DNA from: Bacteroidales bacterium
Lineage (GTDB): Bacteria; Bacteroidota; Bacteroidia; Bacteroidales; F082
Assembly: GCA_017561025.1 (NCBI GenBank)
Contig: JAFZDU010000001.1
Location: 1-64,000 of the forward strand
DNA: 64,000 nt
Reading direction: 5' to 3'
Part shown: in pieces, positions 39,801 to 47,418 of the stretch
Layout of the letters: each line of letters begins with the position of its first letter
Position numbering within the stretch: the stretch's first letter is position 1
Translations under genes and position numbers: made by a program
The notes under the pieces: generated by a model
The model's input: only the letters and a program-made list of their open reading frames with translations
Databases searched by the model: none
Told to the model about the DNA's origin: nothing

Positions 39801-41028
39801 ATATATGGGAGAAGTAATCGGCGAAGGAGGAAGAGTACATTCAAAACCAGGAATGCATGGCGGCGTATGGGATGGTGACGTTTCATCAATGCATCCTCAT
39901 AGTGCAATCTACGAATGTGTATTTGGACCAAAATATACAAAAACATTTGAAGATGTTGTATACGCTCGAGTTGCCATTAAACATAAAGACTTTGAAGCTG
40001 CGGCAGAAATGTTAATGGGCGCATTACGACCATATTTGAATGAAGAGCTTGCTGATGCATTAGCATACGCTCTTAAGATTGTTATCAACTCAATCTATGG
40101 CTTAACAAGCGCTGGATTCGAAAATGTATTCAGAGATCCAAACAATAAAGATAATATTGTCGCTAAGCGTGGCGCATTGTTCATGACGCTTCTTAAGTCT
40201 GAAGTTGAGAAGAGAGGTTACACTGTAGCACATATTAAGACCGACTCTATTAAGATTCCGGACGCAACTCCTGAAATTCAGGAATTTGTATGTAAATTCG
40301 GTCAGGAATATGGTTATACCTTCGAAACCGAAGCGGAATTTGATAAATTCTGTCTGGTTAATGATGCAGTTTATATTGCCAGATTCAAAGAACCTAAGAA
40401 AGATAAGAAGACTGGGGAAGAAATCTGGTGGACAGCTACTGGTAAACAGTTTGCAGTTCCATATGTATTCAAGACTTTATTCAGTAAGAAAGATATTGTG
40501 TTTGATGACTTATGTGAAACAATCGCAGTATCTAAAGGTGAATTATATTTGGATATGAATGAGGATTTGCCTGATGTAAGGGGGCTTGAGAAAGAATTAT
40601 CTAAACTTGAGTCTAAGTACAAAAAAGGACAGCTTTCAGATATTACTTTCGAAGAGTCTTGTGCATCTTTGGTTGATGAGATCGCTGAGGGACACTCTTA
40701 TCAATTCGTCGGGCGAGTAGGTCAGTTCTGTCCTATCAAACCAGGACGTGGTGGTGGAGTATTATATCGTGTCAATGATGGAAAATACTATGCTGCTGCA
40801 GGCACTAAAGGATATCGCTGGCTTGAATCTGAGATGGTTAAAGCACTTGGTAAAGAAGATGATATTGACCACTCATTCTATATCAAGTTAGTTGATGATG
40901 CGGTTGAGACTATTAGTCAGTTCGGAGACTTCGAATGGTTTGCATCCGATGAACCTTATATTCCTAAGCCAAGATATGGTTGGATGGATATTCCGGAGGA
41001 CTCTCCAGAAGAAGTGCCTTTTCTGTAG
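36889..41028 (+). CDS. SF3 helicase - AEP primase - family B DNA polymerase fusion
   Basis: 1379 aa, a complete replisome core in one chain. Residues ~150-340: SF3 helicase (D5-like) with Walker A GAHGTGKS (184-191), an acidic Walker B near 236 and the sensor FMGTNKH. Residues ~440-620: archaeo-eukaryotic primase (PrimPol-like) with DFD (512-514), SGCGVHLHY (His549) and HIEIKVF (Glu570). Residues ~700-1330: family B polymerase with exonuclease motifs D707/E709, N751..D756 and Y841..D845, palm motif A with D997 (DVSSMHPHS), motif B K1063..NSIYG and motif C KTDS, where Lys1117 replaces the usual first Asp while D1119 remains. All catalytic groups otherwise look intact. An ATGTAA mini frame lies directly before the start. 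Confidence 0.9.
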   Translation: MLDFLKISTRTKRQGPIEVYPKFIIKNSSDLMIRGGDFYAIWNEELGLWSTNEEDVVRLIDKELDKYVEENKQYLQSFGQYKISYMWDSESGSIDAWHKYCQKQMWDSYTMLDENLIFSNTESDKKDFGSKRLNYPLEAGSITAFDRLISTLYSPEERHKIEWAIGSIVTGDSKTIQKFMVLFGAHGTGKSTILNIIQKLFDGYYSVFDAKALASATNAFALEAFKTNPLVAIQHDGDLSKLEDNTKINSLVSHEEMTVNEKFKSTYTNRFKCFLFMGTNKHVKITDGKSGLLRRLIDVEPSGNKLPPKEYKTIMKQIDFELGAIAYHCMQVYLDDPGYYDDYVPTSMMSATNDFFNYMIESYPIFVKEDSTTLKSAWERYKVYCEDAKVPYPFSQRNFKEELKNYFWDFDEHFDAGDGTKIRCLYSGFKKDKIFPSEKKPEVKNEENKAKHLVLGAVSSIFDETCGDCFAQYATDRETPTKKWDEVTSRLSEIDTSKIHYVKIPENHIVIDFDIKDENGNKSLEKNIEEASKWPPTYTELSKSGCGVHLHYIYTGDVSKLSRVYGDHIEIKVFTGKSSLRRKLTKCNDLPIATISSGLPLKGEKMVSNDVIKSERGLRNLIERNLNKEIHPGTKPSIDFIYKILEDAYDSGLNYDVTDLQNAVFAFAANSTNQSEYCIKLVNKMHFKSEDASDAVNADEDMIIFYDVEVFPNLFVVDYKLQGEGNPIVRMINPKPADIEELCRFRLVGFNCRRYDNHIMYARLMGYTEEQLYKLSQRIINNGDGFFSEAYNLSYTDIYDYSTKKQSLKKWEIELGIHHQELGLPWDKPVPKELWHKVAEYCENDVMATEAVWNATQADFMARNIQVDLVRLMHNFEVSVNESTNSLSGKIIFGRNRKPQNEFNWRDMSKPVSHNQYAEYRRKFGDDYVFRVFDDKGLPTYTTYDGKTVLPNGYSILPFFPGYEFNFGKSTYMGEVIGEGGRVHSKPGMHGGVWDGDVSSMHPHSAIYECVFGPKYTKTFEDVVYARVAIKHKDFEAAAEMLMGALRPYLNEELADALAYALKIVINSIYGLTSAGFENVFRDPNNKDNIVAKRGALFMTLLKSEVEKRGYTVAHIKTDSIKIPDATPEIQEFVCKFGQEYGYTFETEAEFDKFCLVNDAVYIARFKEPKKDKKTGEEIWWTATGKQFAVPYVFKTLFSKKDIVFDDLCETIAVSKGELYLDMNEDLPDVRGLEKELSKLESKYKKGQLSDITFEESCASLVDEIAEGHSYQFVGRVGQFCPIKPGRGGGVLYRVNDGKYYAAAGTKGYRWLESEMVKALGKEDDIDHSFYIKLVDDAVETISQFGDFEWFASDEPYIPKPRYGWMDIPEDSPEEVPFL

Positions 41029-41039
41029 GGGGTGAAGCC

Positions 41040-41324
41040 ATGACTATTCAAGATAGAATAGATTGGCTACAAAGATTCATTATAGTTCATTCTTATATTT
41101 ACTATGAATTGAATGATAATTATATATCTGATAGAGAGTATGATTTGAAATCTAAAGAATTAGCAAAATATAAGGATGACTATCCTGAATTATGGAAAAA
41201 CAGCATGTATTACAAGCAGTTTGGTGATAACTACAATGGATCAACTGGTTTTACCCTATTTTACGATTTAGATGATCGACAGAAGAGAATTATATTAAGC
41301 ATTGTTAATGCTAGAAAAAATTAA
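41040..41324 (+). CDS. Stand-alone DNA ligase Ia-domain-like protein
   Basis: 94 aa from ATG 41040. The sequence WLQRFIIVHSYIYYELNDNYISDREYDLKSKELAKYKDDYPELW resembles domain Ia of NAD-dependent DNA ligase (NMN-binding region). The adenylation core is absent, so it cannot be a ligase by itself. Such fragments are frequent in gut phages next to polymerase genes. Possible partner of the host ligase. Confidence 0.6.
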   Translation: MTIQDRIDWLQRFIIVHSYIYYELNDNYISDREYDLKSKELAKYKDDYPELWKNSMYYKQFGDNYNGSTGFTLFYDLDDRQKRIILSIVNARKN

Positions 41325-41363
41325 ATGTAAAACTATACTAAGAATTATTAAAGGAGTTTAAAA

Positions 41364-41837
41364 ATGAGTAGAAGAAACCTTGTTTCAATTGAAAATACAA
41401 GATTTATTTGGAAGACTAACTTTTCGGGAGACCCAGCAAGAAGTAGATTTAATTCCGATGCAAGAAAAGCTAGTATCGTTATTCCAGATTATGACCAGGC
41501 AATGGATTTAAGAGATGCAGGAGTAAATGTAAAAGAGACCAGACCAAGACCAGGTGAAGAGGATGATTTTGAACCGACATATTACGTTGATGTTAAGATC
41601 AATTATGATTCTAAATGGCCACCAAACATTTATCTTGTATCGGGAGATGCAGAACCTTTACTGCTGGATGAAGAATCTGTTGATACGCTCGATAAATGTT
41701 ATATTCTTAACGTTAATGCGGTTCTCAATATTTCCGAAAACAGAGTGACTGGTAAGAAGTCTCTGTATGTAAGAACTATGTATGTTGAGCAGGATATCGA
41801 GGATGATCCATTTGCAGGCAGATACAGAAGAAATTAA
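41364..41837 (+). CDS. Putative single-stranded DNA-binding protein
   Basis: 157 aa. It is beta-rich (NTRFIWKTNFSGDP, YYVDVKINYDSKWPPNIYLVSGDAEPLLLDEESVDTLDKCYILNVNAVLNI) with an acidic patch, resembling phage OB-fold single-strand binding proteins. It follows the replicase directly, which supports that role. No direct family match can be stated. Confidence 0.5.
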   Translation: MSRRNLVSIENTRFIWKTNFSGDPARSRFNSDARKASIVIPDYDQAMDLRDAGVNVKETRPRPGEEDDFEPTYYVDVKINYDSKWPPNIYLVSGDAEPLLLDEESVDTLDKCYILNVNAVLNISENRVTGKKSLYVRTMYVEQDIEDDPFAGRYRRN

Positions 41838-41838
41838 T

Positions 41839-41864
41839 CCGCGAAAAATACACACTCCTTTATG
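41839..41864 (+). promoter_or_regulatory. Promoter-like element 9
   Basis: CCGCGAAAAA / TACA / spacer / TTATG, one base after the stop of gene 41364. It precedes gene 41899. Confidence 0.7.
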
Positions 41865-41898
41865 AAAAACGTTTAATTAATAAATGGAGGTATATTAT

Positions 41899-42102
41899 AT
41901 GAAAAATTTAATTAAAAAATTCTTAGGAAAAAGAGAAAAAACAAATGATGTGCACGAAAAATGTGTTCGCAATGCTGAATTAGCTATTGATGAGTATATG
42001 GATTCGGTACTCAAGAGTATAGACTCTAGGGATGAAGAATTAAAAAGACGGAATGAAGATTTACGTAATAAACTTGATAGAGTAAAAGAATTTCAAAGAT
42101 AA
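41899..42102 (+). CDS. Small coiled-coil protein
   Basis: 67 aa (MKNLIKKFLGKREKTNDVHEKC...). Basic amphipathic N-terminus and an acidic/basic coiled coil with DSVLKSIDSRDEELKRRNEDLRNKL. ATG 41899 preceded by TGGAGGTATATTAT. It may originally have been longer: a coding continuation follows in another frame at 42107-42298. Confidence 0.5.
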   Translation: MKNLIKKFLGKREKTNDVHEKCVRNAELAIDEYMDSVLKSIDSRDEELKRRNEDLRNKLDRVKEFQR

Positions 42103-42133
42103 AGATATTGCTGTAGCTGCATTCTTGTATGAA

Positions 42134-42298
42134 ATGGATAATCATGAATATTGTATTAACTACGATGGTGATGGAGATGTTCTTGGATGTTTTGGTTTAA
42201 ATTTTGAAGATTTGAAAGAGATGGATCTAGAATTAGCTTATCAATTAGCTCGTAAAGAGCATATGAGAAAAGCACATGAAGAATGGGAGATTATTTAA
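42134..42298 (+). pseudogene. Frame-displaced continuation of gene 41899 or separate small gene
   Basis: 54 aa from ATG 42134, open further upstream to ~42107. The reading frame encodes clearly protein-like sequence (AVAAFLYEMDNHEYCINYDGDGDVLGCFGLNFEDLKEMD, ending HEEWEII) without a ribosome site. Its upstream part overlaps the end of gene 41899 in the +1 direction. Either a frameshift split one gene into two, or it is translated by frameshifting. Confidence 0.4.
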
Positions 42299-42305
42299 TC
42301 TCTAT

Positions 42306-42335
42306 GAGCCTGTCTTCGGATGGGCTCTTTATATT
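42306..42335 (+). terminator. Terminator after 42298
   Basis: GAGCC (42306-42310) pairs with GGCTC (42323-42327), with a short T-rich tail. Confidence 0.65.
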
Positions 42336-42349
42336 TGAAAGGAGAAATC

Positions 42350-42808
42350 ATGAGAGTTGAAAATTGGTGCGGGTTTGATATCCGCTTTGTAGAACATAAA
42401 GGAGAATGGTGGGCAGTATTAGATGATGTTTGTGCGGTCGTAAATATGCATGAACAATGGGTAATTCGAGACTTGAATGAAGATCAATTCGCTAGAGTTA
42501 GACTTGATACGGGTGATACTTCAGAGTGGAAATTAATTATCAGTGAAACTGGTATTTATGAATTATTACTGACATCTAATATGCTCGATGGTCGTAAATT
42601 CCGTAACTGGACAAGTAGAGTATTAAAGAAACTCAGATCAAGTGTTGGTCTTCAGGGTTATGAAGCTATGAGAATGATGGAGGAATCTACTCAGGAGAAG
42701 ATTGATCATTTCTTAGATACTTTATATTACGATGAAGAAACAGGATTAATTATGCAATCTGTAACTGTTGCTGGCGGTGACGTTGAGCAGGTTCCGTTTG
42801 AGTGTTAG
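42350..42808 (+). CDS. Bro-N domain protein (antirepressor-like)
   Basis: 152 aa from ATG 42350 (GAAAGGAG upstream). Residues ~1-100 are a Bro-N domain: GFDIRFVEHKGEWWAVLDDVCAVVNM, WKLIISETGIYELLLTSNMLDGRKFRNWTSRVLKKLR. The C-terminal part is short and lacks the usual second antirepressor domain. Bro-N proteins bind DNA and often act as antirepressors or transcription modulators in phages. Confidence 0.8.
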   Translation: MRVENWCGFDIRFVEHKGEWWAVLDDVCAVVNMHEQWVIRDLNEDQFARVRLDTGDTSEWKLIISETGIYELLLTSNMLDGRKFRNWTSRVLKKLRSSVGLQGYEAMRMMEESTQEKIDHFLDTLYYDEETGLIMQSVTVAGGDVEQVPFEC

Positions 42809-42819
42809 GAGGTTTTGGT

Positions 42820-43026
42820 ATGAACTATACAAATATTTTAGATTATCCGGAAAAGATTGCGGCTGCTCTTTTGAGAGCTAATGCTAATGTTATGCACAAC
42901 GTTGTAACTCGACATGTGCATATTACAAGTCGAAATAAAAAATCACCTTTAAAATTCTTTGAAAAGTTAAGAATTAAAAGATTTTTGAAGAAAAAATTAA
43001 TCGGGGTTGTAGTGACAATAGACTGA
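42820..43026 (+). CDS. Small basic protein, unknown function
   Basis: 68 aa, with a Lys/Arg-rich C-terminal half (RNKKSPLKFFEKLRIKRFLKKK) and a hydrophobic end. ATG 42820 follows TAGGAGGTTTTGGT. No family recognised. Confidence 0.5.
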   Translation: MNYTNILDYPEKIAAALLRANANVMHNVVTRHVHITSRNKKSPLKFFEKLRIKRFLKKKLIGVVVTID

Positions 43027-43048
43027 TATTTAAGGAGCTGACTTTGAA

Positions 43049-43258
43049 ATGTCTAGAAGACTATTGGTAGTTAGTAGATGTCCATTATGCGGCGAAGAAG
43101 TAGAGCAAGTTCCGGATGGTATTTTAAAGAAAGAGCCTCATTATCATAATACAGAAATGGTTGTGACTAAAACAGGGCTCAAACAATATATTCATACTTC
43201 ATGTTGGTATGGCATGATTAAAGAAAAAAGAGTATATGATGGAAAGTTATATTTCTAG
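43049..43258 (+). CDS. Small zinc-ribbon-like protein
   Basis: 69 aa with CPLCGEE near the N-terminus and a later H..C pair (YIHTSCWYG), a probable zinc ribbon. Unknown function, one of several zinc-binding proteins in this part. Confidence 0.55.
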   Translation: MSRRLLVVSRCPLCGEEVEQVPDGILKKEPHYHNTEMVVTKTGLKQYIHTSCWYGMIKEKRVYDGKLYF

Positions 43259-43271
43259 AAAGGAGGATTAA

Positions 43272-43430
43272 ATGTCTGATCGATTCGACAAAGAAGTACG
43301 CTTCGACAAGTATTGTAAGACTTGTGTAAATGAAAAAATAAAAGAAACAGAGAAACCTTGTGTTAGTTGTTTGGAAGAAAATATTAGATATGCTTCCGAG
43401 AGACCGGTGAATTATAAGGAGAGAAAATAA
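43272..43430 (+). CDS. Small cysteine-rich protein
   Basis: 52 aa with two CxxC pairs (YCKTCVNE, PCVSCLEE). It is probably a zinc knuckle. The stop codon overlaps the next start (TAATG), so it is coupled with the SF2 helicase. Confidence 0.55.
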   Translation: MSDRFDKEVRFDKYCKTCVNEKIKETEKPCVSCLEENIRYASERPVNYKERK

Positions 43431-44656
43431 TGTCAAAACCTTTCTTGTATGAACACCAAATGAAAGCTGTTGAGAAGGGTTTTAATGGTTGTATATTTAA
43501 TGGAGGGGTTGGTTCTGGTAAATCTAGAACTGGCCTCTTCTATTATTTTAAAGAAAATGGTGGGTGGATTGACGAGAACGGATACACTCCTATGAAAACA
43601 CCACAAGACCTATATATTATTACGACAGCTATGAAAAGAGACAAGCTTGAATGGGAAGGGGAATTAGTACCATTCTTGTTATCTACTAAACCAGAACGAA
43701 ACTATTATAAGGGTCAAAAAATAGTAATAGATAGCTGGAACAATATTAAGAAATATCGAGATGTAAAAGATGCTTTCTTTATATTTGACGAGGATAGGGT
43801 CACTGGCTATGGAGCATGGGTTAAGGCTTTCTTAAAAATTACCAAGAAGAATAATTGGGTTATATTATCAGCAACTGCTGGAGATCGATGGGAAGACTAC
43901 ATGGCGGTATTTATTGCTAATGGCTTCTATAAAAACAAAACAGACTTTGTTGATAATCATCTTGTTTATAGTCGATATCAACATTATAAGGTCGATAAGT
44001 ATATAAATACAGGTCGATTAATTAGACTTCGAAACAAGATTCTTATTGATATGGACTTTATAAGACCGACTACGGCACATCATGAGGATGTGTATGTTGG
44101 TTATGATACGACTACATATAAGCAAGTTATGAGAACTCGATGGGATATTTATAAGAATGAACCTATCCAACAGGCGGCAGGACTCTGTTATATTCTTCGA
44201 AGAATTGTAAACTCTGATGAAAAAAGACAGATGAAGTTATTGGAGATTATTGAAGGATTAACGGTTCCAAGGGCTATTATATTTTACAACTTCGATTACG
44301 AGAGAGAAATACTGCTGAATCTTGCTTATGGTGATGATTATGAAATTGCTGAATGGAGTGGACATGCTCATCAACCAGTTCCGGATAGTAAGAAGTGGAT
44401 ATATTTAGTTCAGTATACTGCCGGATGCGAAGGATGGAACAGCATTATGACTAATACTATTATATTCTACTCACAGAATTACTCTTATAAGGTTATGACT
44501 CAGGCTGCTGGAAGAATTGACAGACTTAATACACCATTCAAGGATTTATATTACTATCACTTGAAGTCTAGATCTGGTATTGATCTGGCTATCAGTAAGG
44601 CTCTTAAAGATAAGAAGAAATTTAATGAAAGGAAATATACAGGATGGGACAAGTAA
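43430..44656 (+). CDS. SF2 DEAD/SNF2-like helicase
   Basis: 408 aa. Walker A GGVGSGKS (25-32), Walker B variant FDED (119-122), motif III LSATAG (146-151), and motif VI QAAGRIDR (358-365). This two-domain SF2 ATPase of ~400 residues is the usual phage replication or recombination helicase, often paired with a VRR-NUC nuclease gene (encoded here at 53570). It starts inside the stop of the small zinc gene. Confidence 0.85.
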   Translation: MSKPFLYEHQMKAVEKGFNGCIFNGGVGSGKSRTGLFYYFKENGGWIDENGYTPMKTPQDLYIITTAMKRDKLEWEGELVPFLLSTKPERNYYKGQKIVIDSWNNIKKYRDVKDAFFIFDEDRVTGYGAWVKAFLKITKKNNWVILSATAGDRWEDYMAVFIANGFYKNKTDFVDNHLVYSRYQHYKVDKYINTGRLIRLRNKILIDMDFIRPTTAHHEDVYVGYDTTTYKQVMRTRWDIYKNEPIQQAAGLCYILRRIVNSDEKRQMKLLEIIEGLTVPRAIIFYNFDYEREILLNLAYGDDYEIAEWSGHAHQPVPDSKKWIYLVQYTAGCEGWNSIMTNTIIFYSQNYSYKVMTQAAGRIDRLNTPFKDLYYYHLKSRSGIDLAISKALKDKKKFNERKYTGWDK

Positions 44657-44868
44657 AAAATTATATTTTATCAGAAAGTCAAAAGCACATTTTATTTATG
44701 ATGATTTATAATAAGCTAATTTCGGACTTTGGTAGAGGTCGACCAGGTACTACGAAATATATTAGGACTTATTATGAAGCTTTACGAAGAACTAATTATT
44801 GTTTAGCTGCCATAGGCGAACAGTATGAAGGCGATAAAATGTTATTGAATATATTATCAGGCGCGTAA
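44644..44868 (+). CDS. Small helical protein, coupled to the SF2 helicase
   Basis: 74 aa, overlapping the helicase end by 13 bases. It is helical with SESQKHILFMMIYNKLISDF and RTYYEALRRTNY. Function unknown. Its stop codon lies inside promoter element 10. Confidence 0.5.
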   Translation: MGQVKNYILSESQKHILFMMIYNKLISDFGRGRPGTTKYIRTYYEALRRTNYCLAAIGEQYEGDKMLLNILSGA

Positions 44869-44886
44869 TTTTCAAACACTATTATG
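44861..44886 (+). promoter_or_regulatory. Promoter-like element 10
   Basis: GCGCGTAATT / TTCA / spacer / TTATG, overlapping the stop of gene 44644. It drives gene 44927. Confidence 0.6.
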
Positions 44887-44926
44887 CAACAAAAAAAAAA
44901 ATAAATGTTCAAAGGAGGATTTAAAA

Positions 44927-45205
44927 ATGAACGAAAACAAAATTTTAGATTTATCAATGTGTGCAGATGATGAAGCGAAAATTATCAAAGGTGCTTTTGA
45001 CCTGTATATCAACAATGTTCAACACAAAAGATATTTCGGTTATGTAGATAAAACCGATGTACCAAAACTGTGTAAAATGTTTGAATATACAGACAAGAAA
45101 GCATTCGCAAAAGGATGTATTTTCGGAGTAGGCATTGCCGCTATTGGATATATCGGAGTTACGGTTTGTAAGAAAGCAAAATCCAAAGAAGAAAAAGAAA
45201 ATTAG
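44927..45205 (+). CDS. Small membrane protein
   Basis: 92 aa. Soluble N-terminus, transmembrane segment (~64-84, GCIFGVGIAAIGYIGVTVCKK) and short basic/acidic tail. AAAGGAGG precedes the start. Unknown. Confidence 0.55.
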   Translation: MNENKILDLSMCADDEAKIIKGAFDLYINNVQHKRYFGYVDKTDVPKLCKMFEYTDKKAFAKGCIFGVGIAAIGYIGVTVCKKAKSKEEKEN

Positions 45206-45215
45206 TGTTGCAGCG

Positions 45216-45252
45216 AAAGGAGTGAGTTAAAGACTTGCTCCTTTTAGTTTTT
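45216..45252 (+). terminator. Terminator of gene 44927
   Basis: AAAGGAG (45216-45222) pairs with CTCCTTT (45238-45244), then a T-rich tail. Confidence 0.7.
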
Positions 45253-45275
45253 GATAAGAGAAAGGATTATTAAAA

Positions 45276-45512
45276 ATGAATAAACTAATTACTCACATTA
45301 AAGTTTGGAACCTGTGGAGAAAAAAGAGTACGAATTCATGGGGCTATAAATTACTGGTATTATTAGGTCTTGCTAATTCTCCTACGTTTGTAGTTGATAA
45401 GGTTTTTTATAATTTAAATAAAAGTTTATGCATAATGTCTGAATCAACAAAGAGAGCAACTGAGAAATTATGTGAATTTAGTGCTTTAGTAAAGGAGAAA
45501 GAAAATGGCTGA
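45276..45512 (+). CDS. Small basic protein, unknown function
   Basis: 78 aa (MNKLITHIKVWNLWRKKSTNSWGYKLLVLLGLANSPTF...). A partly hydrophobic middle (~26-36) with no clear anchor. The end overlaps the next start. No family recognised. Confidence 0.45.
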   Translation: MNKLITHIKVWNLWRKKSTNSWGYKLLVLLGLANSPTFVVDKVFYNLNKSLCIMSESTKRATEKLCEFSALVKEKENG

Positions 45513-45681
45513 ATCAGCAATTATTAGTATTGATTATAGCAACGGGAAAGACAACACGGTTTTAATCGTTGGTAAAAAACGACCTAACCAAGTGATTGAA
45601 GTTGTGAATGCTTTCCAGGGAGAAGAAGCGATTGAGCTTTGGGAGAAATTAACTATTAAGAAGGAGAAAAAGAATGATTAA
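45505..45681 (+). CDS. Small protein, unknown function
   Basis: 58 aa (AIISIDYSNGKDNTVLIVGKKRPNQVIEVVNAFQGEEA...). It has the beta-hairpin-alpha look of an RNase H-like fragment (IDYSNGKDNTVLIV) but is far too short to be active. Coupled to both neighbours by overlaps. Confidence 0.5.
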   Translation: MAESAIISIDYSNGKDNTVLIVGKKRPNQVIEVVNAFQGEEAIELWEKLTIKKEKKND

Positions 45682-46408
45682 GTTAGAACATACAGAAGTA
45701 GTAGGCTGGGAACATGCTATTCGTGGAGCAAGAAATCCAATGAACAGTTGGGATAAGATGGATAGCGTTATTAACGATTGGATTGAGGTTGATGTGACGG
45801 ATGAAGAGGGTGTGCCTCGTAAGGATACTGTTCGTATTCACAGTCTTGATATTGGTCCTAATGATTTGGACTTAATGAAGAGACTTTGTAAAGCGGGTAC
45901 AGATCACAGAAAATTCATGCGAATGATTGTGGTATATGTTGATATTACTGCTCCATTATATTGGTGGAAAGAATTTGATACATATAAGGTTGGTACAGTA
46001 GCTAACAGCTGCAGCACAATGCATAAGATTCATGCGAAGGAGTTTGAATGGGATGACTTCTCATATGAACATTTAATTAGGGTTAGAGATTGTAAACTTG
46101 GAGAACCGGTTCCTACGCTTGCCATGGAAACAACGATTAATGCTCTTAATCATTGGAGAGGGCGATATTTAACAGCGCTTAAAACAGAAGATGAGACGGG
46201 ATTATCAGCAAAAGATATTTGGTGGCAGATGATTCAGCTTCTCCCAACATCCTACAACCAGAAGAGAACTGTGATGTTAAATTACGAAGTCCTGGCGAAT
46301 ATTTATAAGGCTCGTAAGAATCATAAGCTGGATGAGTGGCATGTACTTTGTGAGTGGATTGAGAGTTTGTCATATTCAGAGTTGATTACTGGGAAGAAAG
46401 AGAAGTAA
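45674..46408 (+). CDS. ThyX-like phage protein, probably without the standard activity
   Basis: 244 aa. The central region (DHRKFMRMIVVYVDITAPLYWWKEFDTYKVGTVANSCSTMHKIH) resembles flavin-dependent thymidylate synthase ThyX in layout, but the RHR...S signature residues are replaced by W, W and CSTMH. It occurs in many gut phages, where it may alter nucleotide metabolism. I regard the ThyX link as a weak fold-level inference. Confidence 0.5.
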   Translation: MIKLEHTEVVGWEHAIRGARNPMNSWDKMDSVINDWIEVDVTDEEGVPRKDTVRIHSLDIGPNDLDLMKRLCKAGTDHRKFMRMIVVYVDITAPLYWWKEFDTYKVGTVANSCSTMHKIHAKEFEWDDFSYEHLIRVRDCKLGEPVPTLAMETTINALNHWRGRYLTALKTEDETGLSAKDIWWQMIQLLPTSYNQKRTVMLNYEVLANIYKARKNHKLDEWHVLCEWIESLSYSELITGKKEK

Positions 46409-46412
46409 AGAT

Positions 46413-46580
46413 ATGGCTGGTACTTTAAAAGAAATTGAGGTCGTATTACAAAAAGAGTATGAAGAATTCATGCAGACTGAAGAAGGTAAACGATGGAAAG
46501 ACGACTGGGTAAATAAATACAATGGTCGTGGTGATTTTGGAGATTACTTATATGATTTTTATCCAGAATATTTGATGTAA
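46413..46580 (+). CDS. Small acidic protein, unknown function
   Basis: 55 aa, aromatic and acidic (EGKRWKDDWVNKYNGRGDFGDYLYDFYPEYLM). No own strong ribosome site other than AGAGAAGTAAAG. No family recognised. Confidence 0.45.
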   Translation: MAGTLKEIEVVLQKEYEEFMQTEEGKRWKDDWVNKYNGRGDFGDYLYDFYPEYLM

Positions 46581-46593
46581 AGGAGTAAACATA

Positions 46594-46881
46594 ATGAAAA
46601 ATTTAACATGTGAAGTTTGTGGAACTGAATTTCCACCAGAAAAAGACAGACGTTATATCGCGAGAGATGGACAAGTTACAGGAGGAATTGCTGCTGCTTT
46701 AACCTTATCAGAGCCAACATTATATGACGCTTTTAATTGTCCGAAATGCGGTTGTCAGGTTATCGCTCAGGAGAGAAAACGCGTAGCGGATTTTAATGGT
46801 TCAGTATACAAAAATCCAACACCACCGGAATCTCCAGAGAAAAATAATACCGAAGGAGCGATTATTCATGGCGAAAGGTAA
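46594..46881 (+). CDS. Zinc-ribbon protein
   Basis: 95 aa with CEVCGTEF near the N-terminus and CPKCGC near residue 50, a four-cysteine zinc ribbon. Unstructured Pro-rich C-terminus (PTPPESPEKNN). Unknown function. Confidence 0.6.
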   Translation: MKNLTCEVCGTEFPPEKDRRYIARDGQVTGGIAAALTLSEPTLYDAFNCPKCGCQVIAQERKRVADFNGSVYKNPTPPESPEKNNTEGAIIHGER

Positions 46882-47032
46882 AAATAATCGATTGGATTTC
46901 AAATCAAACGCCATTAAAGCTGCTAAGGACTTTGGTTATGGTGATGATGTTGTAAAGAAAATAAGAGCTGCTAAGACTGATGGTGAAATCGACCGAATCA
47001 TGAAGGCGGCTAGAAAAGAAAAATTTGGGTAG
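46868..47032 (+). CDS. Small basic helical protein
   Basis: 54 aa from ATG 46868 (GAAGGAGCG upstream). It contains KAAKDFGYGDDVVKKIRAAKTDGEIDRIMKAARKEKF, typical of small phage proteins conserved in Firmicutes. Overlaps the previous gene by 14 bases. Confidence 0.55.
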   Translation: MAKGKNNRLDFKSNAIKAAKDFGYGDDVVKKIRAAKTDGEIDRIMKAARKEKFG

Positions 47033-47039
47033 GTGCGAT

Positions 47040-47270
47040 ATGAGTATTTTAAAAGATCCAAAGTTTAAAAATAAATACATAATCAACTCCGATTCTACAA
47101 ATGACGATTTTCAAAAAATCATAAAAGATATAGGCGCTAAAAATGTTCGATGTATTATATGTAACTCGAATACTGCCAGACATTTTAGAGTCGGGTTATT
47201 AGGTAATTCTATCATAACGATTAATAATAAAATACCACCTTTAGTGTTCTACATTAATGGTGTTTATTAG
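47040..47270 (+). CDS. Small protein, unknown function
   Basis: 76 aa (MSILKDPKFKNKYIINSDSTNDDFQKIIKDIGAKNVRCIICNS...). Contains one CxxC (RCIICN). ATG 47040 with GGGTAGGTGCGAT. No family recognised. Confidence 0.45.
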   Translation: MSILKDPKFKNKYIINSDSTNDDFQKIIKDIGAKNVRCIICNSNTARHFRVGLLGNSIITINNKIPPLVFYINGVY

Positions 47271-47280
47271 GAGATTAAAA

Positions 47281-47418
47281 ATGAGCAACACAACAAAAAG
47301 CGAGTATCCGAAAAATATTCAAATGATCGTAAGGATACCTCGTAGAGATAAAGAAAAGATCGAAGAAAACTTTTACAGACCAGCTTATGGAAAGATTGGT
47401 GAAAGGAGAGTCAAATGA
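47281..47418 (+). CDS. Very small basic protein
   Basis: 45 aa (MSNTTKSEYPKNIQMIVRIPRRDKEK...). Basic. The stop overlaps the next start (ATGA), so the two are coupled. No family recognised. Confidence 0.45.
   Translation: MSNTTKSEYPKNIQMIVRIPRRDKEKIEENFYRPAYGKIGERRVK

Noticed and set aside
45505..45681. Fragment of a large terminase nuclease domain
   Set aside because: The IDYSNGKDNT start is suggestive, but the 58-aa protein lacks the other acidic motifs and is conserved in length with coupled neighbours.
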